DNA of 64,000 bases, from NCBI GenBank assembly GCA_049840595.1, contig JASGKO010000033.1, positions 59,350 to 123,349 on the forward strand, in the 5' to 3' direction. The number at the start of each line of letters is the position of its first letter. Position 1 is the stretch's first letter. A program made the translations under genes and the position numbers. Below, piece after piece: positions 9,699 to 20,083 of this stretch. The stretch is from JASGKO01 sp049840595 (GTDB lineage: Bacteria; Verrucomicrobiota; Verrucomicrobiia; Chthoniobacterales; Chthoniobacteraceae). The notes below the pieces were generated by a model. It saw only the letters and a program-made list of their open reading frames with translations. It searched no databases and was not told the DNA's origin.

Positions 9699-10061
9699 TT
9701 ATGGAGCAACGGGCTGGTAAAGATGATTTCGAAGTAAATCATATCGTTCGGTGAGCGTTTTGACTTCGATCTGCGTGACATGAGCTTTTTGGGGTTCCCA
9801 AGTGTCATAGCGGACGATCAGATACTGCTCTACATGACCGAAGACTGGCGAATGGTAAAAGCGCCAGCTTTCGTCAAACTGTTTGATGCCCATAAGCCGG
9901 GTTGAAAGATTAGGTACTCTGGCAAGAACTTCGGTGCGTGGTTCTCCACGATGAATCGTTTGCCACTCCGCTGGGATGGGGAGGGAGTGACGGCAAAGCC
10001 CAAGGTAAATAACCGACAATATGCCTGCCGTCATTACGATAAGAATGCCTGTCCACTTCAT
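9699..10061 (-). CDS. Hypothetical single-pass membrane protein
   Basis: The product has one N-terminal membrane segment (MKWTGILIVMTAGILSVIYLG) and a roughly 100-aa soluble part ending YDLLRNHLYQPVAP. The ATG at 10061 is preferred over the one at 10082 because it starts directly with the positively charged residue before the membrane helix. No recognised domain. The soluble part (RVPNLSTRLMGIKQFDESWRF...) resembles small SmpA/BamE-like folds only in the pattern GEPRTEVLARVP, which is too weak to name. It stands alone between the lipoprotein operon and the lyase gene. Confidence 0.55.
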   Translation of the reverse strand: MKWTGILIVMTAGILSVIYLGLCRHSLPIPAEWQTIHRGEPRTEVLARVPNLSTRLMGIKQFDESWRFYHSPVFGHVEQYLIVRYDTWEPQKAHVTQIEVKTLTERYDLLRNHLYQPVAP

Positions 10062-10138
10062 GGTTAAGATCAATGGAGACACTATAAACGCTCACCTCCG
10101 AGACAATTTTGAGCGGTGTCCATCTCTGTTGGTGACCA

Positions 10139-10174
10139 TAAAAATACCCGGCTGCCGTTTCGACAACCGGGTAT
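10139..10174 (-). terminator. Rho-independent terminator after the lyase gene
   Basis: Arms ATACCCGG (10144-10151) and CCGGGTAT (10167-10174) enclose a 15-nt loop, with five T following on the minus strand. It lies 31 bp past the stop of the lyase gene. Confidence 0.8.
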
Positions 10175-10204
10175 CCGGGTGATGGAGTTGGTTTGTCGGT
10201 CGGT

Positions 10205-11910
10205 TTAGTTGTCGAGCTCCAAGCAATCGTAGGCGTAGGACGCGCTGAGCCAGGCTCCGCTGTCGGTGGTGCCGCTGATCGGGGAGGTCGTGATGGTGTT
10301 GGTGCCAGTGACAAAGTCCGCCGCCGGGACGGTCCAACTATAGGTCTTGTTGTTGCCGCGATAGGTCCCGGTGGTGAAGCTGCGGCCATCGGGCTGGGTG
10401 GAGGCGCTGGGGTTGGTCAGCGCGTGTCCGTTGATGGTGACGCTGGGGCGACCGCCATATTGGGCATCGGTGATGCCGATCTTCAGCACATGCGCGGCGG
10501 CAGCCTGGGCGGCGGTGAGGCTGAAGGTAATCGTTGTTGGGCTGTTGTCGCCCCGGAACTGGATGGCCGGGAAGGTGTTGGCCGCGCTGCCCACCGCAAA
10601 GGTCAACGGTCCCCAGCTCGAATTACGCACATCCGAGGGATGCATGTTCATGATGCTCGCTCCGTTGAGAAACTCCAGCGGAGTGCCGTCCCGAATCGCC
10701 AATCCGCCAGATTGTCGAGGTAGAACTGGGATCAGTGGCCGTGACGGTATTGACCGTGGTCGGCGAGCCCGCCGCGACGGTGACGCTGCCGGTCCAGACG
10801 GCCAGTTCGTTTTTATAAACAACCATCGAATAGGTGCCGGGCTTCATGTTCGTGCAGACGCCGCTGCCGGTCGAGCTGGAGCTTCACCCAGGTACTGGGC
10901 AGTCGTGTTGGCGAAGCCCATCGTGTAAGTATAGGTGGTATCCATGCCGGAGACGCCGTTGAGGACGACGCGGCCACGTCCGGAGGCATCTACGTAACCC
11001 GTGAGGCCGAGGCTGGAGATGAAACTCATATCCGGCACGGAGGGCGTGGAGCCATCGGTGAAGAGGTAGGCGTAGGGGCCGTGAAGCACGTTGACGCGAT
11101 TGGTCTCTTCGGTGCCGGCGATGGTGACGTTCAGGTGGTGCCCGGAGTTCATGTAAGTATAGATCTCCTGGTCCGAGCCCGCGCCGTCGCCCTGGTTTTC
11201 AATATCGCGTACGAACGGCCCGCCCGTGCTGCTCTCACGATTGCCAAAGGCCATGAACACCCCTACGCCCGTGCCGGTCGCGCCTTTGATTGTCAGGTCC
11301 TTGCCACGTTCGCTGCCGTAGTATTTCGAGGTCGTCGTGCCGTCAGAGTGACCGTAAACGTCGGAACTCTCGATCGCGCCCGTGCTGCCGTTGTTATCGG
11401 AGGCGGCGGGGCCATTGGGCAGCAGATCATACTTGCCGCGGAAGATGTAGCGCAGTTCGCCCACGCTCGGCTCTGCGGTTACATAGTCGGCCATGTAGAT
11501 GTTATCCACCCCGCTTTGCACGATGTAGTAATGCGTGAGCGGCGAGGCAGCGATGGAACTGGAAACACAGGTGATCAGGATGGTGCTGCCAGTGACGCTC
11601 GCCGTCACCGACGACGCTCCGAGCCCCGAGGCGATGCCGGAGGCTTTGGAGGTGTCGTTCAGTTCCGTGCCCTTGTATTGGCAGGGCTGACGTTGCCGCC
11701 GGAGGTGACGGTGAAGACGAGGTTGGCACCGTTGTCCACAATGTAGCCGCCGCTGCTGCTGGTGACGCCGAAGGAGGCGCGACAGTGCTGGAGCGGAGCC
11801 AGCCAGCCGATGGCCAGCGTGGCGATGACGAGGGATTTTGACAGAAAACGCAGCGAGTGGCTGCGTGGGGTGTTCCACTAGTGTGGATGGTTCTTGAGCG
11901 AACGCATCAT
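10205..11910 (-). pseudogene. PL4 rhamnogalacturonan lyase, multiply interrupted
   Basis: Pieces in different frames together form a secreted fungal-type PL4 lyase, which cleaves the pectin backbone rhamnogalacturonan-I by beta-elimination. The order is: signal-like LVIATLAIGWLAPLQHCRA, FGVTSSSGGYIVDNGANLVF (N-terminal lyase domain), SKYYGSERGKDLTIKG, GPYAYLFTDG, the fn3-like MKPGTYSMVVYKNELAVWTG, and the C-terminal carbohydrate-binding-like part TIWRIGDWDGTP... with NMHPSD, PAIQFRGD, RGNNKTYSW and GTNTITTS. Frames shift near 11685, 10875 and 10705. In addition an in-frame TAG (about 11879-11881) separates the first ATG codons (11910/11907) from the signal segment. Some shifts may be sequencing error, but the extra stop leaves real decay possible. 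Confidence 0.8.
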
Positions 11911-12413
11911 GGGATGTTGATGGGGGTTGGGTCCTCCCGGGATATTTTCGGGACAACCAGTCAGCCGGGAGGAGCAGGCCGGTTGAAATAGGGGACGCCG
12001 GGGTGATGGCGCGAAGTGTGGGATTCGATCCTTGGGGCGCTACGGCCAGAGGGGCGACTGGCGTGCTGTTTTTGATAATCTGGGGTTGGATACTGAGCTT
12101 AGCGTGCGCGCTTTTACCCGCAATGAAGGAAATGCGCAAACTGACTCAAAAAATGCGAAAAGGTGCTTTCAGATGAACAACATTGTGTAACCGGCGATTC
12201 CCCTCGGGAGTGCTTGCCCGGGCAATTTCAGTTGCCGTTGGGTGGACGTTAATCATTCCGTGTGGGAGCCAGAATGAGGAGGGATTCAACTGCGGATGAT
12301 GCAACTGGGCATGGATAAAAGGTCCGTAAATCCGCCGGTTTTACAGAGAAAAGTCCCAGGATAAATTTTCTCCCCGGGCGAAATTTTCTCTAAAGCCTCC
12401 TTCTGGTCGTCCG

Positions 12414-13055
12414 ATGGGGATTGGAGCATGGTATTTTCATCGCTCCACTCTTAAAAATCTGGCGCTGGCTGGCGGGGTTCTCCTGTTGGTGGCTGGCCAT
12501 GGGCTGGCCGGTGAGGATGTCGCCGTTCCTCTGAAGCCGTTCAAATTTCACCAGACTACCGTGGTGAAAGAAGAGGAAACCTTGCTTATCCGTGGCCCCT
12601 ATCTGGCGCTGGTCGGTCCTACCGCCATGCGGTTCGGCAATGATGAGCAGACCTTTTTCCGTAGCCCGCCTCCCTTGCCGAAACCGAAGAAGAAGGATGA
12701 CCATGGCAAGAAGGAGGACGACAAAAACGTTTCCGATGCCAAACCACTGCCGGAAGCCAGCCCCACGCCTGATGGCGACGATGTCCTGAGCGCCAGCAGT
12801 GCCCCGATTTCGACCGCGCCCCCACCTCCCAGGCCGCCGACTCCCGCCGCCGAGCAAATGGATGCCCCCGGTAACGCCTTGAGCAACACCTTCGATGATC
12901 ACAGCAGCCTTTCCGATGCCGTCATCTACTTTAATCCCGCGAATGGCCAGCATCGCGAAATGAAGAACACGACCATCGAGGCCACCGTGCCACTCGATCA
13001 GCCGGTGCCCATCGTTCCGCAGCCGCCCAGTAACGCAACCTACGAGAGCAAATGA
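12414..13055 (+). CDS. Exported proline-rich hypothetical protein
   Basis: A 213-aa protein with a signal-like segment (about residues 13-33, NLALAGGVLLLVAGHGLAGE). A short folded-looking part follows (AVPLKPFKFHQTTVV...RFGNDEQTFF), then a long low-complexity Pro/Lys/Asp/Ala region (KPKKKDDHGKKEDDK, APPPPRPPTPAA). No domain recognised. The stop overlaps the next start by 4 bases (ATGA), so it is co-translated with the TPR protein and probably works with it at the envelope. Confidence 0.65.
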   Translation: MGIGAWYFHRSTLKNLALAGGVLLLVAGHGLAGEDVAVPLKPFKFHQTTVVKEEETLLIRGPYLALVGPTAMRFGNDEQTFFRSPPPLPKPKKKDDHGKKEDDKNVSDAKPLPEASPTPDGDDVLSASSAPISTAPPPPRPPTPAAEQMDAPGNALSNTFDDHSSLSDAVIYFNPANGQHREMKNTTIEATVPLDQPVPIVPQPPSNATYESK

Positions 13056-14408
13056 CCACCCGCGATAATTCCATTTCCATGATGACCGGGATGTTCATCC
13101 GCATCGGCGCGGTGGTGGCGTTTCTGTATGGCATGAGCGTCCTCGCCCAGGAGATGCCAGAGGCGAAGCCCGTGACCGACCGGCCCGATCCCTTTCCTGC
13201 CGCCACGCCCGATGTGATCCAGCCCGTGGGCGCGATCAAACCCGACGAAGTGGTCTCCCGCGACAATGCGAACCAGCAAATCGTTGGCCTGATGACCGCG
13301 GCGAAAAAAGCGGTGGCCGAACTGCGTTGGGACGACGCGGAGGCGACCTACCACCAGATCATGCAATTGCCGGTGCCCGATGTGGACAAGCGCAAGACGA
13401 TGATCGAGATGGGGCAGATGTTCGAGCAGCACCAGGCCTACGGCAAGGCGGTGTTGATCTATGACGAGTTTCTTCGAGCGGTTCCGCGACGATCCCATCA
13501 ATGGCGAGATTTCCCTGCACGATGGCCGCGCCTGCCGCGAGCTGGGCGGGTTCAAGACCGCGCTCAACCATTTTTACGACGCCCTGCACAGCAGCCTGAG
13601 CATGGATAAGAACCAGCAAAAGGTGGCGTTGCGGGCCCAGTTCGAGATCGCCGAGACCCATTTCACGATGGGCGATTACGCGGAGGCGAAGCGATATTTC
13701 CAGCGCCTGGTTCTTTTGGACATGAGCCCGGATGACCTGGCGCTGGTGCAGTTCCAACTCGCGGATACGACCTATCTCGCGGGCGACAATGCCGAGGCCG
13801 TCGCCGAGTGCCGGAAGTTCATCACCGACCATCCCGATTCCGCGAAAGCCCCCGAGGCGCGTTACATCGTCACCCGCGCTCTGCAAAAGCTGGGCCGCAG
13901 CGACGAGGCCGCGCAGGAGACCCTCGTCCTGCTTCGCGACACCAAGACTCGCAGCGCCGAGGATACCAAGACCTGGCAGCACTGGCAGAAGCGCACCGGC
14001 ATGGAAGTGGGCGGAGAACTTTACGACAGCGGCGACGTGCTGAACGCGCTCGCCATCTACCAGCGCCTCGCGGAGCTCGACCCCGCGCCGGAATCCCGCC
14101 TGCCTGTGGTTTACCAGATCGGTCTCTGCTTCGAGCGCCTGCGCATGGTTGGCAAGGCCCTGCAGGCCTACCAATACATCGCGGATACCAAGGTGGACAG
14201 CACTGCGGATTCTGTCTCGATGCTCAAGGATATGGCCAAGTGGCGCATGGGTTACCTGCGCTGGTCCACCGACACCGATCGCGAGCTCGGCGCACTGCTC
14301 AAGCCCGATTGGAACACTGCTGACATCCAGCCGCTGAAGTTCCGCCAGACCCCCGTGCAGCCTGCCCCTGCGAGTGATGCCCAGGCCGCCCCTACGGTCA
14401 CGCAGTAA
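13052..14408 (+). CDS. Exported TPR-repeat protein (frameshift near 13475)
   Basis: A signal peptide (MTGMFIRIGAVVAFLYGMSVLAQ) precedes a Pro-rich linker and then an array of tetratricopeptide-like helices: AELRWDDAEATYHQIM, AYGKAVLIYDEFL, GDYAEAKRYFQRLV, GDNAEAVAECRKFI, GDVLNALAIYQRLAE and MVGKALQAYQYIA. One extra base near TTTCTTC (13470-13480) splits it; removal restores YDEFLERFRDDP. The total of 1357 nt fits a single insertion. TPR arrays mediate protein-protein contacts. In an envelope context this resembles assembly or outer-membrane lipoprotein scaffolds. It forms an operon with the preceding exported protein. Confidence 0.8.
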
Positions 14409-14788
14409 GCATTCTTAAAAGGTGGGGCCTGCGTGAGTGGACTCCATTTCGTCATCGCCTCCTCCAAAAAGTCATTCCGGGCGAAGCCGGGGAGCGCAAA
14501 TTTTTCTGCGCTGGGCCAACCCCGCAGTTCTCGCGGTAACAAGCCTCGCATCACTGTGGCACTTCCCCATCCAGTAAATCCTGTTCATCCCGTCTAAAAT
14601 AGAAGATGAACCGGACGAACCGGCTCCACCTTTTCGCAAAACAGGAGCTTGATATGAGGATCGGGTGACCCATCCGGTTTACAGAATCTATACAATCGGG
14701 GTTGCAATTTTTGCCGGGTTGCTATTTTTTAAGCTCGCCCCCCTTTGAGCGGAGGTTCCGTGAAAGCGGTGGTGGAATAACCCCTTGT
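14409..14788 (+). other. Non-coding interval before the sigma54 regulator
   Basis: About 380 bp without a supported gene. It has short inverted segments (GGGCGAAGCCGGGG type) and an AT-richer stretch just before the regulator start. I found no convincing -24/-12 promoter. Confidence 0.5.
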
Positions 14789-16270
14789 ATGGCCATTGAA
14801 AAAATTCTCGTCGTCGATGATGATTTGATCATCCGAAAGAGCCTGGAGGACATGCTGCGCAAGAAGCGGTTTTCAGTGGTGAGTGCACCCAGTCTGGCCG
14901 ATGCGGAGCGTTATCTGGCCAAGGACCGGTTCGACCTCGTTTTCACCGATATCCGGCTGCCCGATGGCGACGGCACCACGCTGCTTGAGCGCGTCAGCCA
15001 GGCTAGCGATCCGCCCCTCGTGGTGATGATCACCGCCCATGGCACCATTGAGTCTGCCGTCTCCTGCATGAAGGCGGGCGCCTTCGATTACGTCATCAAA
15101 CCCTTCTCACCCTCGGAGATCGAAATGACGGTGAAGAAAGCCGGTTCCTTCGACCACATGCGCCGGGTGAACCAGCACCTGAGCCGTGAGACGGTGGCCG
15201 GCTCGGAGCTCGTCGGCAACAGTCCGGCGATGAAGCAGCTGAAGGAGCTTATTAAAAAAGTGGCGCGCACCGATGTCACCGTGCTCATCCAGGGCGAGAA
15301 TGGCACCGGCAAGGAAATGGTCGCCAGCGAGCTCTTCCGCAACAGCTCGCGCAGCAATGCGCCCTTCATCAAGGTCAATTGCGCCGCCATCACCGAGAAC
15401 CTCATGGAGAGCGAATTTTTCGGCCACGAAAAGGGTGCCTTCACCGGTGCCAACGAGCGCCGCGAGGGCCGCTTCGAGCTCGCCCATCAAGGCACCATTC
15501 TGCTCGATGAAATCAGCGAAATTTCTACCAACCTCCAGGCGAAGCTGCTTCGTGTGCTGCAGGAGCGGGAATTCGAGCGCGTCGGCGGCAACAAGACCTT
15601 GCAGGTGGATGTGCGCGTCGCCGCTACGACGAACCGGAATCTGCTCCAGTCCGTGCACCGCAAAGAATTTCGCGAGGATTTGTATTATCGCTTGAACGTG
15701 TTTCCACTCCACGTGCCGCCGCTGCGCGAGCGCAAGGAGGACATCGCCTTGCTGGCGAATGAATTTCTGAAACGCGCCGAGCGTCGGCACGGCTTGCAAC
15801 TCGGTGGCCTCTCCGACGCCGCTGTGGAGGAGATGCTCCGCTATCCCTGGCCGGGCAACGTGCGTGAATTGCAGAACTGCGTGGAGCGCGCGGTGATTCT
15901 GATCGATGAAGGCAAGAAAATCGAGCCCGTGGATCTCGGGCTCATCCCCTCGGCCCCGCGCGGCTCGATGGTCGCGATCTCCGCGCCGGATTTGCAGGTG
16001 GAGGAAATCGTCGAACTGCCCAAGAGCGACACCCTCGTGCCCATGATGCATGCGCCCAGTGCCGCGCCGGCCAACCATGGCGGTTCCCTTGCGTTGGAGG
16101 ATCTGGAGCGCCATCACATTCTGAACGTGCTCCGCCAGACCAATGGCAACCGCACCCAGGCGGCCAATCTCTTGAAGATCAGCATTCGCACCCTGCGCAA
16201 CAAGCTCAACGAATACAAAGCCGCCGGCTTGATCGAAGGCGAAGACGACGAAGAGGCGGAAGCGTCGTAG
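14789..16270 (+). CDS. NtrC-family sigma54-dependent response regulator
   Basis: A 493-aa activator from the ATG at 14789 (MAIEKILVVDDD); an in-frame upstream ATG would add 29 residues without receiver similarity. The receiver domain has VVDDD and the phospho-acceptor in VFTDIRLPDGDG. The AAA+ sigma54 domain has Walker A GENGTGKE, the sigma54-contacting GAFTGA loop, Walker B GTILLDEI and the RFRED-type region. The C-terminal Fis-type HTH lies in HHILNVLRQTNGNRTQAANLLKIS. It activates sigma54 promoters through ATP hydrolysis. No kinase is adjacent, so its partner may be one of the orphan-like kinases nearby. Confidence 0.95.
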   Translation: MAIEKILVVDDDLIIRKSLEDMLRKKRFSVVSAPSLADAERYLAKDRFDLVFTDIRLPDGDGTTLLERVSQASDPPLVVMITAHGTIESAVSCMKAGAFDYVIKPFSPSEIEMTVKKAGSFDHMRRVNQHLSRETVAGSELVGNSPAMKQLKELIKKVARTDVTVLIQGENGTGKEMVASELFRNSSRSNAPFIKVNCAAITENLMESEFFGHEKGAFTGANERREGRFELAHQGTILLDEISEISTNLQAKLLRVLQEREFERVGGNKTLQVDVRVAATTNRNLLQSVHRKEFREDLYYRLNVFPLHVPPLRERKEDIALLANEFLKRAERRHGLQLGGLSDAAVEEMLRYPWPGNVRELQNCVERAVILIDEGKKIEPVDLGLIPSAPRGSMVAISAPDLQVEEIVELPKSDTLVPMMHAPSAAPANHGGSLALEDLERHHILNVLRQTNGNRTQAANLLKISIRTLRNKLNEYKAAGLIEGEDDEEAEAS

Positions 16271-16319
16271 AAGCTCACCACGACGAAGCCCGGGCTCGGG
16301 CCGCTGGGACTCGTCCGCC

Positions 16320-18011
16320 CTATATTTTCGGCACCATCGCCCGATTTCCCGGCGCCGCCTCAAAAGACTTGAGCGCATCGAGCCGCTCGCCGCGAATCCG
16401 CGTCTCCAGTTCGGTCCGGATGGCGAGCCGTTCGCGCAGGAGTGTGAGCCGCTCACTGGCGCTCTGCGCGATGAGGCTGGTGAGCGTGGCGAGATCGGCT
16501 TTGACGGTCGTCGCGGCGGTGGGAGTGGTGGAAAGATCGGCGGCAGTCAGCCCGGCTTGGACGCTTCGCAGGCGGTGGTCGATCCGCTCGTTCTCGCGCA
16601 GCTTTTCATCGCTGGCTTTGATCGCGGCAAAGTAGTCCGTGGCTTCTGCCGCAGTGGCTGTGACGACCGCGATCAAGTGCCGCTCGGCGGGCAGGGAGCG
16701 CGGATCAGTTTCCTGTGGAGCCGTGGGAGTCGGGGAACTCTGTCCGCCGGGCGCATCGGAATCGGAGAGCAGTTTGCTGTCGCCCGGATCTTCCCAGGTG
16801 ATGTCCGAGGCGGTGGAGGACGAGAAAAGCTGGGCCGAGGATTTTTGGTCCACCCTCGCCGGATCGTCGGTCCCGGGAAATTCCGGCTCGGGCAGGGGAT
16901 AGAGCGAGTCCATCTGGTCCTTCGACACGGTGGGCGCCGTATGGTTGGCGACCACGATCATGTGTCCGGCATTGTCTCCAAAGAAGCGCGAAGCCGAGCG
17001 GTAGAGTGGTGGAACTCCCATCGGATACATGGCGCGCCGCGAGGAAAGTGCCTCCGCAAATTCCTGCTGGCTCACCGTGATGCTGGTGCCGGGTTTCGCT
17101 GCCGCGACGCGGGCGGAAATGTGCGGCAGCACCCGATAGGAAAACGCAGCCAGCGCCCGCCCGGAAAGGTCGCCCTGGGAAGCCTGCCATTGGCAAATGG
17201 CCGCCCGCCCGCCATTGGAAAGAATATCGCTCAGATCAAAGCGGGCCTCCGGAGCCAGCGTCGCTGGAACCAGCCCCGTCAGCGGATGATAGCGGCGCAG
17301 CGTGAGCCCATCCGCTATCGCCTGGAAAGCGACCGCGCTCAGGCCATTGCCATTTTGATAGAGGTGAAAGTAAAGATCGTCAAAGCGCCCGCAGTAGGTG
17401 CGAACATACGAGCCATCCGCAAACAGCAGGCCTGCCGCCGCCACTCCATCGCCGCCGGAAGGGGCGAGCACCTTTGCTGTGGCTTCGAGGGTTTTCACCG
17501 AGGATTTGGCGGCTTGGAATTTGTCGTGTTGCGTCCCGAGGGCCGTTTCGCCGGCCGGGGAAAGCGGGACCAGTAAAAAGGGAAGCGCGCGGTCCAGGGC
17601 AATCGGACGACCCGTCATCCCGATCACCGAGTCGATGAAGGCAAAGTTTCCCCCGAGGTATTTTTCCCCGTCAAAGGTTAGATCGTCTGCTGCCGGATAG
17701 CCTGCCGTCATCGCCTTGAGCGCGGTGTCGCGCTCGGCGGTCACCGGTTCGGCCAGTGCCGAGGCCAGGCTGGTGATTTCCTCCGGCGGGGCGCTGGCGG
17801 GCACGAGCCGGTCAAAGCGCAGTAATACTTCATTGCGCACCGCGAGAGCGGGCAGCGCATCACTTCCGGCGGACCTGGCTGCGAGCAGCACCGGGGTACT
17901 GGTCAGCGTGGGCAAAGCCACGGCGGCACCACAGGGAGCAATCATCATTCCCGTGACCGCGAGGGCGGCCAGGGCAGTAATTTCGCAATGAATGCGGCGC
18001 AGTAAATCCAT
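16320..18011 (-). CDS. Exported hypothetical protein in chemosensory operon
   Basis: A 563-aa protein beginning at ATG 18011, with a signal-like N-terminus (ITALAALAVTGMMIAPCGAAVA). The first two thirds show alpha/beta segments such as LLFADGSYVRTYCGRFDDLYFHLY and SRRAMYPMGVPPLYRSASRFFG. A Ser/Thr/Pro-rich low-complexity linker follows (about 400-460). The end is predicted coiled coil (RTELETRIRGERLDALKSFEA). No family recognised. Its start overlaps the stop of the REC/STAS gene by 1 base, so it is co-translated with a signalling pair. A periplasmic structural or sensory role is only inference. Confidence 0.65.
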   Translation of the reverse strand: MDLLRRIHCEITALAALAVTGMMIAPCGAAVALPTLTSTPVLLAARSAGSDALPALAVRNEVLLRFDRLVPASAPPEEITSLASALAEPVTAERDTALKAMTAGYPAADDLTFDGEKYLGGNFAFIDSVIGMTGRPIALDRALPFLLVPLSPAGETALGTQHDKFQAAKSSVKTLEATAKVLAPSGGDGVAAAGLLFADGSYVRTYCGRFDDLYFHLYQNGNGLSAVAFQAIADGLTLRRYHPLTGLVPATLAPEARFDLSDILSNGGRAAICQWQASQGDLSGRALAAFSYRVLPHISARVAAAKPGTSITVSQQEFAEALSSRRAMYPMGVPPLYRSASRFFGDNAGHMIVVANHTAPTVSKDQMDSLYPLPEPEFPGTDDPARVDQKSSAQLFSSSTASDITWEDPGDSKLLSDSDAPGGQSSPTPTAPQETDPRSLPAERHLIAVVTATAAEATDYFAAIKASDEKLRENERIDHRLRSVQAGLTAADLSTTPTAATTVKADLATLTSLIAQSASERLTLLRERLAIRTELETRIRGERLDALKSFEAAPGNRAMVPKI

Positions 18012-19158
18012 CAAGCAGCGAGGGCTTCCTTGCAGGAGGCCAGGGCCTCCTCGCGAGTCTTGTAGAATGGTAAATCGGCCGTCTCGGTAAAGCAACGGGC
18101 CTTTTCTACAAAAGCATCGGAAGCAATCGCGCGGGTCTGGATCTTGCGCGTCGCGCACTCCTCGGTAAAGGAGACGACGAGCTCTCGATCAGCCCGGTAT
18201 CCGCATTGGAGAGTGCGGAGAGGTCCAGTAACACGAGTTTTCCGGACGATGCGCTGGCCTGGTGCAGTGCATCGCGGAATTCCCGGCGGATGGTGGAGAG
18301 GATGGAAGGCGTGAGTTGATCGGCAAACTTCAGCGTATAGATCTCGCTTTCCACGCTCAGGTAGCGCGGAGTGCGATCGATCTTGAAGTGCTGCGCGATC
18401 GTATCGACGAGGGCGTCCCCGGTGATCGGTCGCGGGACGAAGCTGGCAAAGCCGGCCTGGCGTGCCTCGTTTTGCGCTTCCGCGTCTTCCGGACGGCTCA
18501 GGCCGAAGACGGGCACGCGCTGGAGTCGGGCATCACTGCGGATGGCCTGGAAAAAATTCAACGCCATGCGGTTGGGCAGGGAAAGGCTCACGAAGCAAAG
18601 GTCCGGCGGCGTCTTGAGCGCATGCTCGGCGGCTTCCTTCGGCTGGCTGCAGCAGGTCACGCTCCATGGGTAGTCGCGCGTGGCCGTCTTGATCGATTCA
18701 TGGCCGTCGGTATTTTCGTCAAGGACGAGGATGTTCAACCGGTCTTCCAACGTGCGCGGGGCCACTTCTTCGACCGCCGCCTTTTCCTTGATCGTGACCA
18801 CCTTCTGCACGCGCTCCAGGAGACCTTCCTTGGTGAAGGGCTTCACCACGTAGTCGCGCACGCCGAGCTTGGCGATCTTCATCACATTGTCCATGCCTGC
18901 TTCGGCGGTGAGCATGATTACGGGGATGCTCTTCAGCGCGGCATCCGCTTTCAAGCGGGTGAGCGCTTCGAAGCCATCCATCACCGGCATGGTCACATCG
19001 AGGATGATCAGGTCGGGCATCTCCCGGGCGGCGGCGACAAGGCACTCCTCGCCGTTGTTGGCGAAAAAGAGGTTGGCGTCGTAGGGCTCAAAAGTTTTGC
19101 CAACGATGGTCTGAACCATGCGGCTGTCGTCAACACTCAGGATTTTCTTGGTGCTCAT
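18011..19158 (-). CDS. REC - second REC-like - STAS-like regulator (frameshift near 18180)
   Basis: The N-terminal receiver is canonical (ILSVDDSRM, phospho-acceptor LIILDVTMPVMDG, Lys in YVVKPFT). A second receiver-like module (about 140-250, LNILVLDENTDG, LCFVSLSLPNRMAL) lacks the clear phospho-Asp pattern. The C-terminal part (GKLVLLDLSALSNADTGLIE) has the beta strand-DLS-x-L pattern of STAS/anti-anti-sigma domains. The frame shifts at GAGAGC near 18176-18186; the restored end reads ELVVSFTEEC...YKTREEALASCKEALAA. A dead receiver plus STAS suggests a phospho-dependent partner switch. CheX lies immediately upstream with a 4-bp overlap. Confidence 0.75.
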
Positions 19159-19646
19159 ATACTGTCAGTTTCCAGGCGGGCGAAGAAATGGATGTTCGCG
19201 ATTTCGGGGTGGTTATCAAAAGTGAAGGTGCTGCCCACGCTGATCGGCGTGTTGCCGGCATCGATGGAAATGGCCTGGCCGCGCATGACGGTGGGGATGC
19301 TCAGGCGGCAGGCGTAGCCCACATTGGCCATCTTGGCCTTGATGTTGCCGCTGATCATGTTGGTCAGTTCACCCACCACGTCGTTTACCGTCGCGTGATC
19401 GACCAGGCTCGGATCGCCCAGCACGCTCTGCGCGGCGCGCTCGGCGAGGGCTTCGGTAAAGGAGGCGTAAACAATTCCATTCAACCGCCCGGCCAGGCTC
19501 ACGGCGCCGGTGACACCGTTGGTCTGAAAAGGCATGGCGATGCCCGAGACGCCGTTGGTCGCGTCGGCTTTCCAGCCTAGCACTTTCTGGAAGACTTCCA
19601 TGGTGCAGAGGTTTACGTGTTCAATGAGATCTTCTAGAGATTGCAC
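19155..19646 (-). CDS. CheX-like phosphatase
   Basis: A 163-aa CheX/CheC-type protein, which removes phosphate from receiver domains. The conserved E-x2-N motif of the active helix is visible in VNDVVGELTNMISGNIKAKM (residues about 88-107). The second part has IPTVMRGQAIS and the beta strand FTFDNHPEIANIHFFA. It is translationally coupled to the REC/STAS protein, which is therefore its likely substrate. No flagellar or other chemotaxis genes are in view, so the pair may act in a non-motility signalling cascade. Confidence 0.8.
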   Translation of the reverse strand: MQSLEDLIEHVNLCTMEVFQKVLGWKADATNGVSGIAMPFQTNGVTGAVSLAGRLNGIVYASFTEALAERAAQSVLGDPSLVDHATVNDVVGELTNMISGNIKAKMANVGYACRLSIPTVMRGQAISIDAGNTPISVGSTFTFDNHPEIANIHFFARLETDSI

Positions 19647-20083
19647 AAAAGCGGCTCCTGTTTGCGCCCAGGTTGAAAGGAAGTCGTAGTCACCCGGCGT
19701 TTTGACGCTGTCTGGCTGGGTTCACGTTTCTTTCGGTTCATCGGTGGGCGGGTAGGGTTAAAGCGTGCGGTTATTTTGATTGCGATGGTCATCGGATTCC
19801 GCACCTCCGCCTTTAGCAAAATATTCAGCCGCAGAGTTTTTGGGGTGGGAGGGTGTTTTTGACCTCAACCCCCGCCGTCGCGGGCCGAAACAAGCAGTAG
19901 CAGCCCTTGTCATTGAGCCGATCCCTTGCCCAGGCAACTTCGCAAGCGTCTCCACCGGCAAGCCCCGCTGCTCCGATGCCTTGTTTTCTCCATCGAGCAG
20001 GAGAGCCCGGCCCGGCCCATCCCTTTTTATGTAGAATGGCGGTAACCCCGCATTGAATCAGACATCTATAACTTCAAGAAAAA
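19647..20083. promoter_or_regulatory. Divergent intergenic region
   Basis: A 437-bp space between divergent CheX (minus) and the hybrid kinase (plus). It must hold promoters for both directions, but no clear -35/-10 pair was found. The short open frames here have no coding character. Confidence 0.4.

Noticed and set aside
15107..16456. 449-codon minus-strand open frame
   Set aside because: Lies antisense to the sigma54 regulator, whose domains are unmistakable; an antisense frame in GC-rich DNA.
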